Positions 35,746 to 45,186 are shown, numbered from the stretch's first letter. The stretch: DNA of 64,000 bases from Okeania sp. SIO2B3 (GCF_010672525.1 NZ_JAAHGH010000007.1:199058-263057); one strand, 5' to 3'. A program made the numbers and translations. The notes: generated by a model from the sequence alone, not told the origin.

Positions 35746-37191
35746 TTATGTAGAAATCCAATTACCATGAAAACCAGTAGGTACTCGTACAGGTAAATGA
35801 ATTTTTGCCAGAGGTTCCTCCTCAAAATTAGCAGCATCAATAATAACTAAATCGCTAGTTCCTTTATCCTCATTACTAACAAAAGTCATCACATAACCAT
35901 CTGACTCAGACTCTCCCCCTTTTCTCGGAACAAAGGTTGCCTCTCCACAATAATTTCCTGGTTTAAAGCGATGTACTTTACTTGTCTTATTCACCAAATC
36001 ATACTGAATTAATTCAGGAAAATAATTAGGAATGCCTTTACTAGCTATTAACTCTAAATCAACATGAGGCATATAACCAAAACGGTAAGGTTGTCCAGTT
36101 TTTCTCTGGTCAAAAATAGGAAAATCTACCATACGATCATCAATAATCCTCCGAAAACTAGATTTATTACTAAGGACACTGGCAATATTATCATCCAAAA
36201 TCAAAGTAGGATAATGAGCAAAATCAATAATTACTTGATTATTATCTTCAAAAGCATTCATAAAATGCCACATCCAGAAAGATTCTGTTTTCAACCAGAA
36301 ATTAATTTCTTTTCCTTGATGACGATTCATTAAACTAATTTTTGTTCCCTGATCGGGTTTCCAAACAAGAGGAATTCCTCCTAAAAATGCCTTCATTATG
36401 TCAAAAACCAAAGGACAATGAAAGAATATCAAATAATTTTCCGTAATTATAGAATCATGTAAAAGAGCAGGTTCAGGCAATTCTATAGGTACTTCTTTAA
36501 CAATTTTTCCTTGACTATTTGCCACATAATAAATTAAATAAGGAAGAGCAATAAATGAATACCGAAAGAAATGTAACTCTCCAGTTTTCGGGTCAAAACG
36601 TGGATGAGCAGTCATCGCCTCTTGTACTTTTCCACCAAAATTATATTCACCTAATGTTTCCAACTCTGGAGTAATTTTATAAGGTAATCCAGCTTCAAAT
36701 AAAGCCAGAATATTATCACCACAAGAAATAACATTTGTATTAGCATAATTTCTCATATTAAACTCTGGAAAAATAGGTTTTTCTCCCTTCATATCTTGAA
36801 GTAAACTATCGGTTAAAATCCAGCGATTTTGATAACTAACTTTACCATCTTTAAAATAAACAGCATGAATCATCCCATCACCTTCTAAGGGATAATTATA
36901 AGTAGAAGGTTTGAGAAAAGGATTGGGACTATTCCTCATATAAATTCCAGATAAATCTGATGGTATTTCCCCAGTAATCTTTAAATTATTCACATCAACT
37001 TCTTTAAAAACAGGAGCATTAATTCCTTGTAAAAATAAATGATTACTACTCCATTCTTCCATAGAATCTAATTCTTTCCTAACAGCAGGGGATGTGAAAA
37101 TATAATGACTACTTATAGAGGCAAATAAGGAAGCTAAAGCTGTTATTTTAAGGAAATTTCTGCGAGAGAATTTCAGGTTTAGGTGGTTCAT
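35746..37191 (-). CDS. Carotenoid oxygenase (RPE65/CCD family) with Tat signal
   Basis: The 481-residue product has an N-terminal SRRNFLKITALASLFAS stretch (about 9-25) that reads as a twin-arginine signal, so export or thylakoid targeting of a folded Fe(II) enzyme is likely. The four His ligands of the beta-propeller family are supported by TAHPRFD (about 195), LLHDSIITENYLIFF (about 240), WHFMNAFED (about 310) and the C-terminal GFHGNW. The family cleaves carotenoids or apocarotenoids oxidatively. The substrate cannot be read from sequence. A second, signal-less family member lies at 51240. Confidence 0.85.
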   Translation of the reverse strand: MNHLNLKFSRRNFLKITALASLFASISSHYIFTSPAVRKELDSMEEWSSNHLFLQGINAPVFKEVDVNNLKITGEIPSDLSGIYMRNSPNPFLKPSTYNYPLEGDGMIHAVYFKDGKVSYQNRWILTDSLLQDMKGEKPIFPEFNMRNYANTNVISCGDNILALFEAGLPYKITPELETLGEYNFGGKVQEAMTAHPRFDPKTGELHFFRYSFIALPYLIYYVANSQGKIVKEVPIELPEPALLHDSIITENYLIFFHCPLVFDIMKAFLGGIPLVWKPDQGTKISLMNRHQGKEINFWLKTESFWMWHFMNAFEDNNQVIIDFAHYPTLILDDNIASVLSNKSSFRRIIDDRMVDFPIFDQRKTGQPYRFGYMPHVDLELIASKGIPNYFPELIQYDLVNKTSKVHRFKPGNYCGEATFVPRKGGESESDGYVMTFVSNEDKGTSDLVIIDAANFEEEPLAKIHLPVRVPTGFHGNWIST

Positions 37192-37357
37192 AATTGAGAT
37201 GATAAAAAGAAGTTTTTAATGTAGCAATCTGCGCTTATGTTGTAATATTTTATTGTAGGGATTTGGTATCTAAACCCAAGCGCAAATGGGATTTGGAGAC
37301 CAAATCTCTAAAGTTTTTTCACGAGTTATTTCATATTGCTATACCAATTCCCATCCT

Positions 37358-37499
37358 GTTCAATAATTGATAATTGATAATGGATAATTGATAATTGATA
37401 ATTACCTCTCCCTAAAAGGAAGAGGATTGAATAAAAGGAAAATTTTTTCTTGTTTCTCCACAGCGAGTGAGAGGCTTTAAACCTTAATTATTCGGTAAT
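37358..37499 (+). repeat. TTACCGAATAATTA-family element, short form
   Basis: A (TGATAAT)n lead precedes ATTACCTCTCCCTAAAAGG, the TTGTTTCTCCACAGCG core and the TTAATTATTCGGTAA end. Confidence 0.6.
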
Positions 37500-37556
37500 A
37501 TACAAAGTTACTTTGTTTTAGGGAACAGGAAATAGAATAGAAAAATAATAGGTGTT

Positions 37557-37754
37557 CATTAATGGATAATGGATAATTACCTCTGGTTAAAACCGTCCTT
37601 GATTGAATATCAGAAGATATTATTTCTTCTCTTGGTCGATTGGATATGGTTAGGAAACCCATCCATCTCTCGACCGCTTTTTTCCCCTTAAAAGGGTCGG
37701 CTTCAAGGCGCGAATTATTTAATAATTAAAATTAATAATTAATAATTCGGTAAG
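37557..37754 (+). repeat. TTACCGAATAATTA-family element, long form
   Basis: It shares AATTACCTCTGGTTAAAACC, GGTCGATTGGATATGG and GGGTCGGCTTCAAGGCGCG with the 20709 and 35185 copies and ends TAATTCGGTAA. It sits about 60 bp after the short copy. Confidence 0.65.
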
Positions 37755-38241
37755 CATTCAACTATTAGCATTTAGCAATCAGATGCATTAATATATTCAA
37801 GCAAGAACTGAGGTTAGGTTATAGCCAATTTCATTGATGAATTTTAATTCTCCTTGGTGGATAATTCCTCTCTAGTATGATAATGAGTTAATAACAAATA
37901 GCTGATGGCTGACTGCTGAATGCTGAATACTTACAATAACTGTATCTTATTAGTCTGAGAAACTCTATATAATCGTTAATTAATAGTTGATTGTTTAAGG
38001 TTTAAAGCCTTCACGAATAAAAGGGAAAAAATCCTTTTATACTAATTCTTCAAAGTATGGCTATAGTGGGAAAATGCTTTATAGTTGCTTGATTGAAAGG
38101 TTCCTATTTGAGTAGGGGGTCTTATTAACTGATAACTGAAATGACCTTGACAGTAATTTAGCTTTTTTGAAATGATGCAACTTGATATAAGTCATCAATT
38201 TATGATAAACATTCAAGAAAATTTTAAATATCTATTTCACA

Positions 38242-39777
38242 TTGAATAATACCAAAGAACCAAAATTTAAAAGTCTAATTCTACTCCCACCACCTGTTGT
38301 GAGTAAGCTAATAATTATAGCAGCCTTAATTTTTTTTGTATGTAGTAGTTTACGCCATACCTTGTTTTACTCTACTGGTTTTGACTTGGGTATTTATGAC
38401 CAGGTTGTATATTTGATTAGTCAAGGAGAATCTCCAATTTCTTCTTTTTTGGGCTATCACCATCTGGGTAATCATGCTGCTTGGGCAGTCTATCCTCTGG
38501 GATTATTGTATCTGATTTATCCTAATGTATACTGGCTACTTTTGGTACAAGCTATATGTTTGGCATTGGGAGTTTTGCCTACTTGGTGTTTAGCCAAACA
38601 GGCAGGTTTAAATCAAGGACAAGCAGTAGCGATCGCTATTTCTTATCTCTTTTACCCAGTGGTTTTTAATATTAATTTATTTGATTTTCACCCGGAAGTT
38701 ATGGCATTGCCTGCTATTTTAGTTGCTATTTTAGCTGCTAGAGTGCAACGTATTTTCTGGTTTTGTCTGGCAATTATTTGGGTGTTAGGTTGCAAGGCAG
38801 TTTTATCATTAACTGTAGTTTTTATGGGTGTTTGGTTACTAACTTTTGAAAGGCGGAAGTTTTGTGGTTTAGTTGCTCTTTGTTTAGGTATTTTTTGGTT
38901 TGTGGTTGTCACTCAAGGAATAATTCCTTTTTTCAGTGGTGAAGAGGTAGCTGGAGTAGGACGTTATAGTTATCTGGGAGATTCTGTTGTGGGAATTATG
39001 ATTAATATTTTGCTACAACCAGGGGTAGTGTTAGGAAAGATATTATCTTTTGAGACTATCAAATATATTTGTCTGTTATTTTTACCTGTAATTTGGGGAA
39101 TATTTCCTCTACTTCAGACAAATAAAACTATTTTGCCTCATCTTATCCCTCTCATTCCAACTATTCCCACAATTGTGTTAAATGTGTTGTCTGAAGTATC
39201 ATTTCAAAGAAGTTTAAATTATCAATATTCGTTGCCAGCGATCGCTTTTTTATTATTAGCAGTAATTTCCTGTTTAGCAGCAGCTTCAAAAATTGAAGAA
39301 AATAACATTTCATTAGATTCATCTGGGAAAAGAGAGTTAGAAATTCCCAAATTTAATCTGAGATTATCAGTACCAAATTTTCAAGCTCCTAAAATGATTA
39401 TTTTGTGGTCTGTTTTAATGTTTTTATTGCTTGGTAATGTAGCAGATTTATTTTTATATTGGCAGAGTTTGGATACTTGGCAAGCCACAAAAAATGCAAT
39501 TACTTATGTCAAAACTGAAGGAGGAGTACTCACAGATAATAGATTAGCACCCCATTTTACTCATCGCTCAACAGTAAAATTATTAAATCAAACAAAGCCA
39601 GATAATTTAGATGAATTTGATTATGTAGTTTTGAATTTACGTCATCCCTGGCCGGATACTGAGGAGGCAGGTATTATCCTTTCTCAAAATCTCCAAAATA
39701 ACCAAGAATGGGAATTAAGTTATCAGGAGAATGATGTACTGGTATTTGAAAGAAAGGAATTAATAATTAATAATTAA
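38242..39777 (+). CDS. DUF2079 multi-pass membrane protein, paralog A
   Basis: The 511-residue product has about 10 hydrophobic helices and the DUF2079 features FDLGIYDQVVYLISQG (about 55-70), HHLGNHAAW and NLFDFHPEVMALPA (about 150-163). DUF2079 resembles GT-C type glycosyltransferases (the FDxGIYDQ acidic loop is like the Asp motifs of that class), so a membrane glycosyl- or lipid-linked sugar transfer role is plausible but not shown. The start is TTG at 38242, the only start before the first helix. It is a clear paralog of the gene at 41401. Confidence 0.8.
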   Translation: MNNTKEPKFKSLILLPPPVVSKLIIIAALIFFVCSSLRHTLFYSTGFDLGIYDQVVYLISQGESPISSFLGYHHLGNHAAWAVYPLGLLYLIYPNVYWLLLVQAICLALGVLPTWCLAKQAGLNQGQAVAIAISYLFYPVVFNINLFDFHPEVMALPAILVAILAARVQRIFWFCLAIIWVLGCKAVLSLTVVFMGVWLLTFERRKFCGLVALCLGIFWFVVVTQGIIPFFSGEEVAGVGRYSYLGDSVVGIMINILLQPGVVLGKILSFETIKYICLLFLPVIWGIFPLLQTNKTILPHLIPLIPTIPTIVLNVLSEVSFQRSLNYQYSLPAIAFLLLAVISCLAAASKIEENNISLDSSGKRELEIPKFNLRLSVPNFQAPKMIILWSVLMFLLLGNVADLFLYWQSLDTWQATKNAITYVKTEGGVLTDNRLAPHFTHRSTVKLLNQTKPDNLDEFDYVVLNLRHPWPDTEEAGIILSQNLQNNQEWELSYQENDVLVFERKELIINN

Positions 39778-39778
39778 T

Positions 39779-39903
39779 GGTAGTCTTGCATAGTAATGGT
39801 ATATGGGAAAAAGGGATACCTGGTAGGGGAGCAAGATGCTCCCACTATCGTACCTCGTAACAAAAATAATGACAATGCACGACCATTACAATGCACAACC
39901 ACC
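39779..39903. repeat. MITE-like element, TGCATAGTAATGG family, copy 2
   Basis: GGTAGTCTTGCATAGTAATGG at the left is matched by ACCATTACAATGCACAACC at the right. The interior differs from copy 1. Confidence 0.5.
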
Positions 39904-39950
39904 TAATTAATAATTAGAGATAGTTTTCATTATCAATTATCAATTATCCA

Positions 39951-40178
39951 TTATTCATTATCAATTATTTCTTTGGCTTCTCTAAATTCAAGAATTTTTT
40001 GATACAAGCTTTCGTGGGTTTCATGTTCAAATAACTTATCTCTGAACTCAAGATAATCTCCTGCCCCTAAATTACAAGCCGCAACAAATTGGAAAAATTT
40101 TAAGAGTTCTAAATGATCTTTAAGGATTAAAAGTGCTTCTTGAATGACTTTTTTTTCGTTAGTTGTTCTGGTTTTCAT
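39951..40178 (-). CDS. Small hypothetical protein, coupled to a dead PIN gene
   Basis: The product has 75 residues from the ATG at 40178 (MKTRTTNEKKVIQEALL). It is acidic and helical with the middle LKFFQFVAACNLG. Its start overlaps the last codons of the PIN pseudogene upstream (stop at 40159-40161), the spacing expected of a toxin-antitoxin operon. No family is recognised; an antitoxin or accessory role is an inference. Confidence 0.55.
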   Translation of the reverse strand: MKTRTTNEKKVIQEALLILKDHLELLKFFQFVAACNLGAGDYLEFRDKLFEHETHESLYQKILEFREAKEIIDNE

Positions 40179-40705
40179 AAGATACCTCAGTGATAAAATC
40201 AATAGGGTTGGCAGTTTTAATTGTTGATAAAGTTTTACAGCGGTTGATTAATCTTTTATCGCAAGTTATGAAGTAGTAACTTTGTGAAGCTTCAGCACAA
40301 GCTACATGATAAGAATCAAGTAATTTAATTCCTTGATTTTGTAGTTGTTTTGCTCGTTTTTATTCTGATTGTTCCATTTGTTGATAAATGGTGGCTCAAG
40401 TCAAAAAGTTAGTGATTTTTTCTTGCCTGGTTAGATCGGAATTAAATATATTTAGGACTTACGCAGATACGCTATATACAGCGGTTACAACTATTGTCCA
40501 ATAGTTATTAGACTCTATACATAGTGCCTTTGCGTAAGTCCTGATATTTTCATATTCTATCGGTTCTGAGTTAACGCTCTTCAACCTATCGATTTTTAAT
40601 CATCCCTAAAATTAACAAAACTGCTTCAGTTTCTAAGGCTATTTTATTCTGTGTTTGGTCATCAAAAGTACGATTATAAACACTGGTATCTAGATAAAGC
40701 TTACC
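40159..40705 (-). pseudogene. PIN-domain (VapC-like) gene, broken by stops and a MITE
   Basis: On the minus strand the N-terminal part reads LYLDTSVYNRTFDDQTQNKI and the C-terminal part reads LLDSYHVACAEASQSYYFIT, then CDKRLINRCKTLSTIKTANPI: the catalytic-type acidic residues and layout of PIN ribonucleases. The two halves are separated by a 91-bp inserted element (40453-40543). Stops lie on both sides of it (TAG after GMIKNR; TAA before KRAKQLQ), and the start codon is lost. Confidence 0.75.
40448..40548. repeat. MITE, CAGGACTTACGCA family, copy 1, with 5-bp target duplication
   Basis: The element is 40453-40543 (91 bp), from TAGGACTTACGCA to TGCGTAAGTCCTG. ATATT flanks it at 40448-40452 and 40544-40548. 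It is inserted in the PIN pseudogene. Confidence 0.8.
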
Positions 40706-40712
40706 GATCTAA

Positions 40713-40946
<234 letters not shown>

Positions 40947-40968
40947 CCCTAATCACATCATGCTACTT

Positions 40969-41115
40969 CCTGAATTATTGTTAAACTGATTGGAGAAGTA
41001 ACTCCCAAAAGTAAACCCTTATCTATTCCATCAAAAATAACTTGAGTTAGTCCAGAATAATTCCTGTGATTTTCTACATAGTAAATAATGAGCGTGGAAT
41101 TTAGGTAACAACTGA
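40969..41115 (-). pseudogene. N-terminal fragment of a second PIN-domain gene
   Basis: About 49 codons read YLNSTLIIYYVENHRNYSG, then LTQVIFDGIDKGLLLGVTSP and a stop. This matches the N-terminal third of VapC-type PIN proteins. The first catalytic Asp has become Asn (LNST), and the rest is absent. Confidence 0.6.
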
Positions 41116-41234
41116 AATAGAATTGCTATAATATTCCTCACTTATTCCTTCTAGCTGACAAACTACTGATAAAACTGATAACCTTGATTTTGCCAACTTA
41201 TAAATTTGTTAAGTATAGCAAAGTCTTTGAGCGT

Positions 41235-41379
41235 ATTACCGAAGAATTAATAATTAAATAATTCAGGTTTAAAGCCGACCCTTTCAAGGGGAAAAAAATA
41301 AATTTTTTCCTTTTATTCAATCCTTTTCCTTTTAGGGAGAGGTAATTATCAATTATCAATTATCAATTATCAATTATTG
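41235..41379 (-). repeat. TTACCGAATAATTA-family element
   Basis: It opens ATTACCGAAGAATTAATAAT, continues GTTTAAAGCCGACCCTTTC, and ends GAGAGGTAATTATC with (AATTATC)n repeats up to the DUF2079 gene. Confidence 0.6.
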
Positions 41380-41400
41380 AATCACTTCTTCCTTCTAAAA

Positions 41401-42897
41401 ATGATAATTCTCAAACGATTAAAATCAGATTTTCTACTTCAAATAACTATCATTGCTGCCATAATTTTATTTATCTGTAGCAGTGTGCGTCACTTATTAT
41501 TTCAATCTACTGCTTTTGAAATGGGAATTTATGACCAAGTTACTTATTTAATAAGTCAAGGTTTACCCCCTATTTCTTCCTTCTTAGAAGTACATCATTT
41601 AGGTAATCATGCTGCTTGGTCAATGTATCCTGTAGCATTACTTTATAAAATTTATCCTTCTGTCTATTGGTTATTACTAATACAAGCAATTTGTTTAGCA
41701 ATAGGAACAATTCCTACCTGGAGTTTAGCGCGTCATGCTGGCTTAAATAAAAAACTTGCTTTTGCTATGGCAATAGTTTATTTATCATACCCAGTAGTAT
41801 TCAATCTCAATTTATTTGATTTTCATCCAGAAGTAATGGCATTGCCAGCAATGTTAGGAGCAATTTTAGCAGCAAAATTAGATAAAACTCTCTGGTTTTG
41901 TATAGCTATTATTTGGGTTTTAGGTTGTAAAGATGCTTTATCTTTACCTATAGCTGGAATGGGTTTTTGGTTATATTTCTATGAAAAAAAGCGGTTGTGC
42001 GGAGCAATAGCTTTATTTGCTGGTGTAGCTTGGTTTATTATTGCTACTCAAGTACTAATACCTTATTTTAAAGATGGTCAACCACCAGGAGGAGTCGGAC
42101 GTTATCGATATTTAGGAGGCTCCATACAAGAAATTTTACTGAATATGCTTTTAAGACCAGAACTGGTGTTTGGTAAATTAATTTCACTGAAAACTGTAGA
42201 ATATTTACTATTACTAAATCTGCCTATAATTTGGTGGCTTGCTCCTAAATATTTAACTCCTTTAATAGCAGCTTCTCCCGTTTTAGCTATGAATATTCTC
42301 TCTAAAATTGATGCTCAAAGAGATTTAATTCATCAGTACTCTTTGCCCATATTACCTTTCTTATTAATGGCTGTAATTTATACTATTGCTGATGGAAAAT
42401 GTGGTTTATGGTATTGGCTATGGAATTTACGCAAACCTCAAACAGATAAAGCTGAAAATATATCTACAATTGTTAGCGATCGCTTACCAAAATTTATCAT
42501 TATTTGGTCTTGTATTGGATTTTTAGCTTTGGCTAAATATGGGTATTTTTGGTCTATTTATTTAGATTATCTAGATACTTGGCAAGCAGCACGAGAAGCC
42601 ATTGCTTTAGTTGATACAAAAGGTGGTGTTTTTACTACTTCTGAAATTACGCCTCATTTAACTCATCGTCAGTTCATTAAGTTAATTGTGGAAGAAGATA
42701 AATTACCCGCAAATGAAGCATTAGATGAGTATGATTATGTGTTGGTAAATATACGTCATCCAGGGTGGAAAAGTAGTCAAGAATATTCACGGAAATTAGT
42801 AGATAAACTCAAAGTTAATTCAGAATTTCAGCTTAGTTACGAACGAGATGATGTTTATTTATTTGAAAAGGGGAAAAACATTTCCCTGTTTCACTAA
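41401..42897 (+). CDS. DUF2079 multi-pass membrane protein, paralog B
   Basis: The product has 498 residues from the ATG at 41401; a TTG at 41377 adds eight residues encoded inside the neighbouring repeat and is not preferred. It has the same helix pattern and motifs as paralog A: FEMGIYDQVTYLISQG, HHLGNHAAW, NLFDFHPEVMALPA, and the C-terminal LDTWQAAREAI. The two proteins align over their whole length, so a tandem duplication is likely. A membrane sugar-transfer role is only inferred. Confidence 0.8.
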   Translation: MIILKRLKSDFLLQITIIAAIILFICSSVRHLLFQSTAFEMGIYDQVTYLISQGLPPISSFLEVHHLGNHAAWSMYPVALLYKIYPSVYWLLLIQAICLAIGTIPTWSLARHAGLNKKLAFAMAIVYLSYPVVFNLNLFDFHPEVMALPAMLGAILAAKLDKTLWFCIAIIWVLGCKDALSLPIAGMGFWLYFYEKKRLCGAIALFAGVAWFIIATQVLIPYFKDGQPPGGVGRYRYLGGSIQEILLNMLLRPELVFGKLISLKTVEYLLLLNLPIIWWLAPKYLTPLIAASPVLAMNILSKIDAQRDLIHQYSLPILPFLLMAVIYTIADGKCGLWYWLWNLRKPQTDKAENISTIVSDRLPKFIIIWSCIGFLALAKYGYFWSIYLDYLDTWQAAREAIALVDTKGGVFTTSEITPHLTHRQFIKLIVEEDKLPANEALDEYDYVLVNIRHPGWKSSQEYSRKLVDKLKVNSEFQLSYERDDVYLFEKGKNISLFH

Positions 42898-42926
42898 CGC
42901 ATCCTACTAAATTTATGAATAATCAA

Positions 42927-44543
42927 TTAAATAGAGCCAATATCTTCTGGGTTAAAATTTCTTAAAGGTAGATAGGGAGATGCGATAGATGGGTTGCTCC
43001 ATATTTGTTCTAATCTAGTTTTGGCATGAGATATTAAACTGCGAAGTTCTTCTATTGTTTCTAAACCTAAAGGTGACAATAATTGTTCGGCAAAATCTAC
43101 TTTTTTTGCTTCTAATAAATATTTTGGAGTCTGTTCCATGTAGAATAAACTCCAACCATGCCAATATGAATTACTGCTATCTTCTGTTTTACTTTCAGAT
43201 AGGAGAAATAAGAAAAAATCAGCTTCTATAAATTGCTGCATTGGAACAGTTTCTGCGATTTTTCCATTTGTATGACGCTGATTTAATATTTCTGAATGAC
43301 GATTATTTGAGGAATTTTCAAATAGTCCTAAAGGTTGAGATATGTCATTGAATGGTATACATGGACTGTCAACAAAAATGGATAAACATAGTTCATCAGT
43401 ATAACAAATTTCTTGTTCCAGGATTTCTGAAATTAACACCCACCGATTTTCTCGAATTAGAAAAGAAAAATATATGACAAATAATTCGTGACCTATGAAC
43501 CTATAAAAATCTAAATAAAAGGATTTTTCTTTACTTACAAACTCAGAATCTTGATGTCTATTTTTATCGACAATGTTAGAAAGTATTTCATTTATAATTT
43601 TAGAATGGTTGACTGGCTGCGAATAACGACTAATAATTTCTCCAAAATCTTTATATAAGCTAATAGCTGCATAATTAGATTCTTTTGTAGTTGCTATTAC
43701 TTCTGTCACACCAGCAAATTCTATAACCAGTTCTTCTGTTATATCGATTCCTTTTATCAGTGTATCTTCATTTATCACCTTTTTTTTAGAAGATTTTGTG
43801 GCAAGTTCTCCTATTTTCTTATTTAAGAAGTATTTGGTATACGAATAAAATGTCCCACGACCTAGATCGTTTTCCATTATTTCTTTTTTTGCTATTTCTG
43901 CAATTGAACCTTTCCTTTTTATTTCCTCTTCTAGTTCTTGCAAAATACTCCGAATAGCTCTTTCAAGAAATTGTATTAATTTGTTGCGCTCTGTAGATTT
44001 TTCTTGATTATCCACAGGCATATTGTAAGTAATAACTCGTCTCATTCGCAGGTCAAAAGTCCGAATAGCTCTTTCAAGAAATTTTATTAATTTGTTGCTA
44101 TCTGTAGATTTTTCTTGATTATCCACAGGCATATTGTAAGTAATAACTCGTCTCATTCGCAAGTCAAAAGGTAATTTTTCTGGAGTACCAAAAGCAGTAT
44201 TCATAACCATAATAAATTTTCCCTCTCCCAAAGTTTTCATTGCATATCCAAGCTCAATTAATACATTAGGATTTGGAGTAGGGCGAGAGTTTACATCTTT
44301 TTTATTAATAATTGAAACATCACACACAAAAATCTGAGCCTCGTCAATTTTCTCAAAAATAGTCTTAACAATATCTGGCGAACCAGGTACATTTTGAGTA
44401 TCGCGGTCTGTAACTGGTTCCACTTTAATAGAATCATCATTACGAATAGATTTTACAGCTTTCTCAAGAGCCTTCTCAATAAATCCACGATTTGTATTAT
44501 TTGGTAAATCTGACTGCCAAGAATAAAAGATTTTGCAATCCAT
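42927..44543 (-). CDS. TIR-like N-terminal domain protein, putative defence or stress sensor
   Basis: The 538-residue product has residues 1-140 resembling the TIR/nucleoside-hydrolase-like fold seen in phage-defence genes: KIFYSWQSDLPNNTNRGFIE (4-23), PGSPDIVKTIFEKIDEAQIFVCDVS (53-77) and NPNVLIELGYAMKTLGEGKF (91-110). An exact family name is not certain. Next to the domain a 37-residue segment (FDLRMRRVITYNMPVDNQEK and on) is repeated in tandem, encoded by two 111-bp units at 43951-44172. The remaining ~330 residues, helical and uncharacterised, may be a sensor. The gene stands alone with no visible partner. A role in abortive infection is an inference. Confidence 0.55.
   Translation of the reverse strand: MDCKIFYSWQSDLPNNTNRGFIEKALEKAVKSIRNDDSIKVEPVTDRDTQNVPGSPDIVKTIFEKIDEAQIFVCDVSIINKKDVNSRPTPNPNVLIELGYAMKTLGEGKFIMVMNTAFGTPEKLPFDLRMRRVITYNMPVDNQEKSTDSNKLIKFLERAIRTFDLRMRRVITYNMPVDNQEKSTERNKLIQFLERAIRSILQELEEEIKRKGSIAEIAKKEIMENDLGRGTFYSYTKYFLNKKIGELATKSSKKKVINEDTLIKGIDITEELVIEFAGVTEVIATTKESNYAAISLYKDFGEIISRYSQPVNHSKIINEILSNIVDKNRHQDSEFVSKEKSFYLDFYRFIGHELFVIYFSFLIRENRWVLISEILEQEICYTDELCLSIFVDSPCIPFNDISQPLGLFENSSNNRHSEILNQRHTNGKIAETVPMQQFIEADFFLFLLSESKTEDSSNSYWHGWSLFYMEQTPKYLLEAKKVDFAEQLLSPLGLETIEELRSLISHAKTRLEQIWSNPSIASPYLPLRNFNPEDIGSI
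43951..44172 (-). repeat. 111-bp in-frame tandem duplication
   Basis: Two copies (43951-44061 and 44062-44172) differ at only four or five bases. Each encodes the 37-residue segment RMRRVITYNMPVDNQEKST and flanks. The period of 37 codons keeps the frame. Confidence 0.85.
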
Positions 44544-44890
44544 AATCTGTACAAAAAATAGTATTTATAAAATTAACAATTTCCATTCTAATAGAAAAAA
44601 ATAAATCCAATCAGCTCGCAATCTTAAATACACCAAAAATCAAAAAAAAATCCTATTTCCTATTATCCTAAATATTCTTTTTCTTCCCTGTTAACTGTTA
44701 CCTATTACCGTTTATTTAAACTATTCAACCGCACATAATATTATCAGGACTTACGCAAATTCACCTTGCAAGCGCCATATGTAGGGGCGAATGGCATTCG
44801 CCCTCACCCTATTTAGTATCCGTGCGTAAGTCCTGATTATAAAATCCATGCTACTCTAAAAAAATGAAAACACAAAATAGGGGGCTAACA
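44544..44890. other. Intergenic region with a MITE
   Basis: It holds the second CAGGACTTACGCA MITE (44740-44840) between AT-rich flanks; no gene is seen. Confidence 0.6.
44740..44840. repeat. MITE, CAGGACTTACGCA family, copy 2, with 5-bp target duplication
   Basis: The element is 44745-44835 (91 bp), from CAGGACTTACGCA to TGCGTAAGTCCTG. ATTAT flanks it at 44740-44744 and 44836-44840. Confidence 0.85.
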
Positions 44891-45166
44891 ATGACTACAG
44901 AAACATCTCCCAAAACCGAGTTACCAACCGAAGTAACTCCCGACTGGGAACCACCCATGCCACCTACAGACTTAATCTTTGATGATGGAGAACTCTTGGA
45001 AAGCAAACGTCACCGTATTGCCATGAATTCTCTGATTAATTCGTTGTATTACTATTGGTCAGACCGCAGCGACTTTTTTGCGGGTGGTAATATGTTTATT
45101 TATTACAGTATTAGATTACTAGGTCGGGGGCGGGTTTACTCAGTCATGGGTGATATTTTCACTTAA
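44891..45166 (+). pseudogene. Truncated Uma2-family (DUF820) gene
   Basis: MTTETSPKTELPTEVTPDW, then PPMPPTDLIFDDGELLESKRHR and DRSDFFAGGNMFIYYS, is the normal N-terminus of cyanobacterial Uma2-family PD-(D/E)XK-like proteins (~230 residues). After FIYYS the frame enters a GC-rich inverted repeat (GGGGCGGGTT at 45126, AACCCGCCCC to 45181) and stops. The rest of the domain is not found downstream. The start at 44891 has AGGGGG ten bases ahead; an ATG at 44864 is in frame. Confidence 0.7.
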
Positions 45167-45186
45167 CGCGGAACCCGCCCCTACTA
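45119..45186. repeat. GC-rich palindromic insert in the Uma2 gene
   Basis: CGGGGGCGGGTTTACTC on the left and GGAACCCGCCCCTAC on the right form an inverted repeat of about 10 bp separated by ~35 bases. It lies exactly where Uma2 similarity stops. Confidence 0.5.

Larger units (their letters stand above)
37192..38241. other. Repeat-rich intergenic region
   Basis: It contains two TTACCGAATAATTA-family elements (37358-37499 and 37557-37754) and an AGCATTCAAC/GCTGAATACTTAC block (37745-37936). No gene is supported. Confidence 0.55.

Noticed and set aside
37477..37662. 61-codon minus-strand frame
   Set aside because: It lies within two TTACCGAATAATTA-family elements and its residues follow the repeat.
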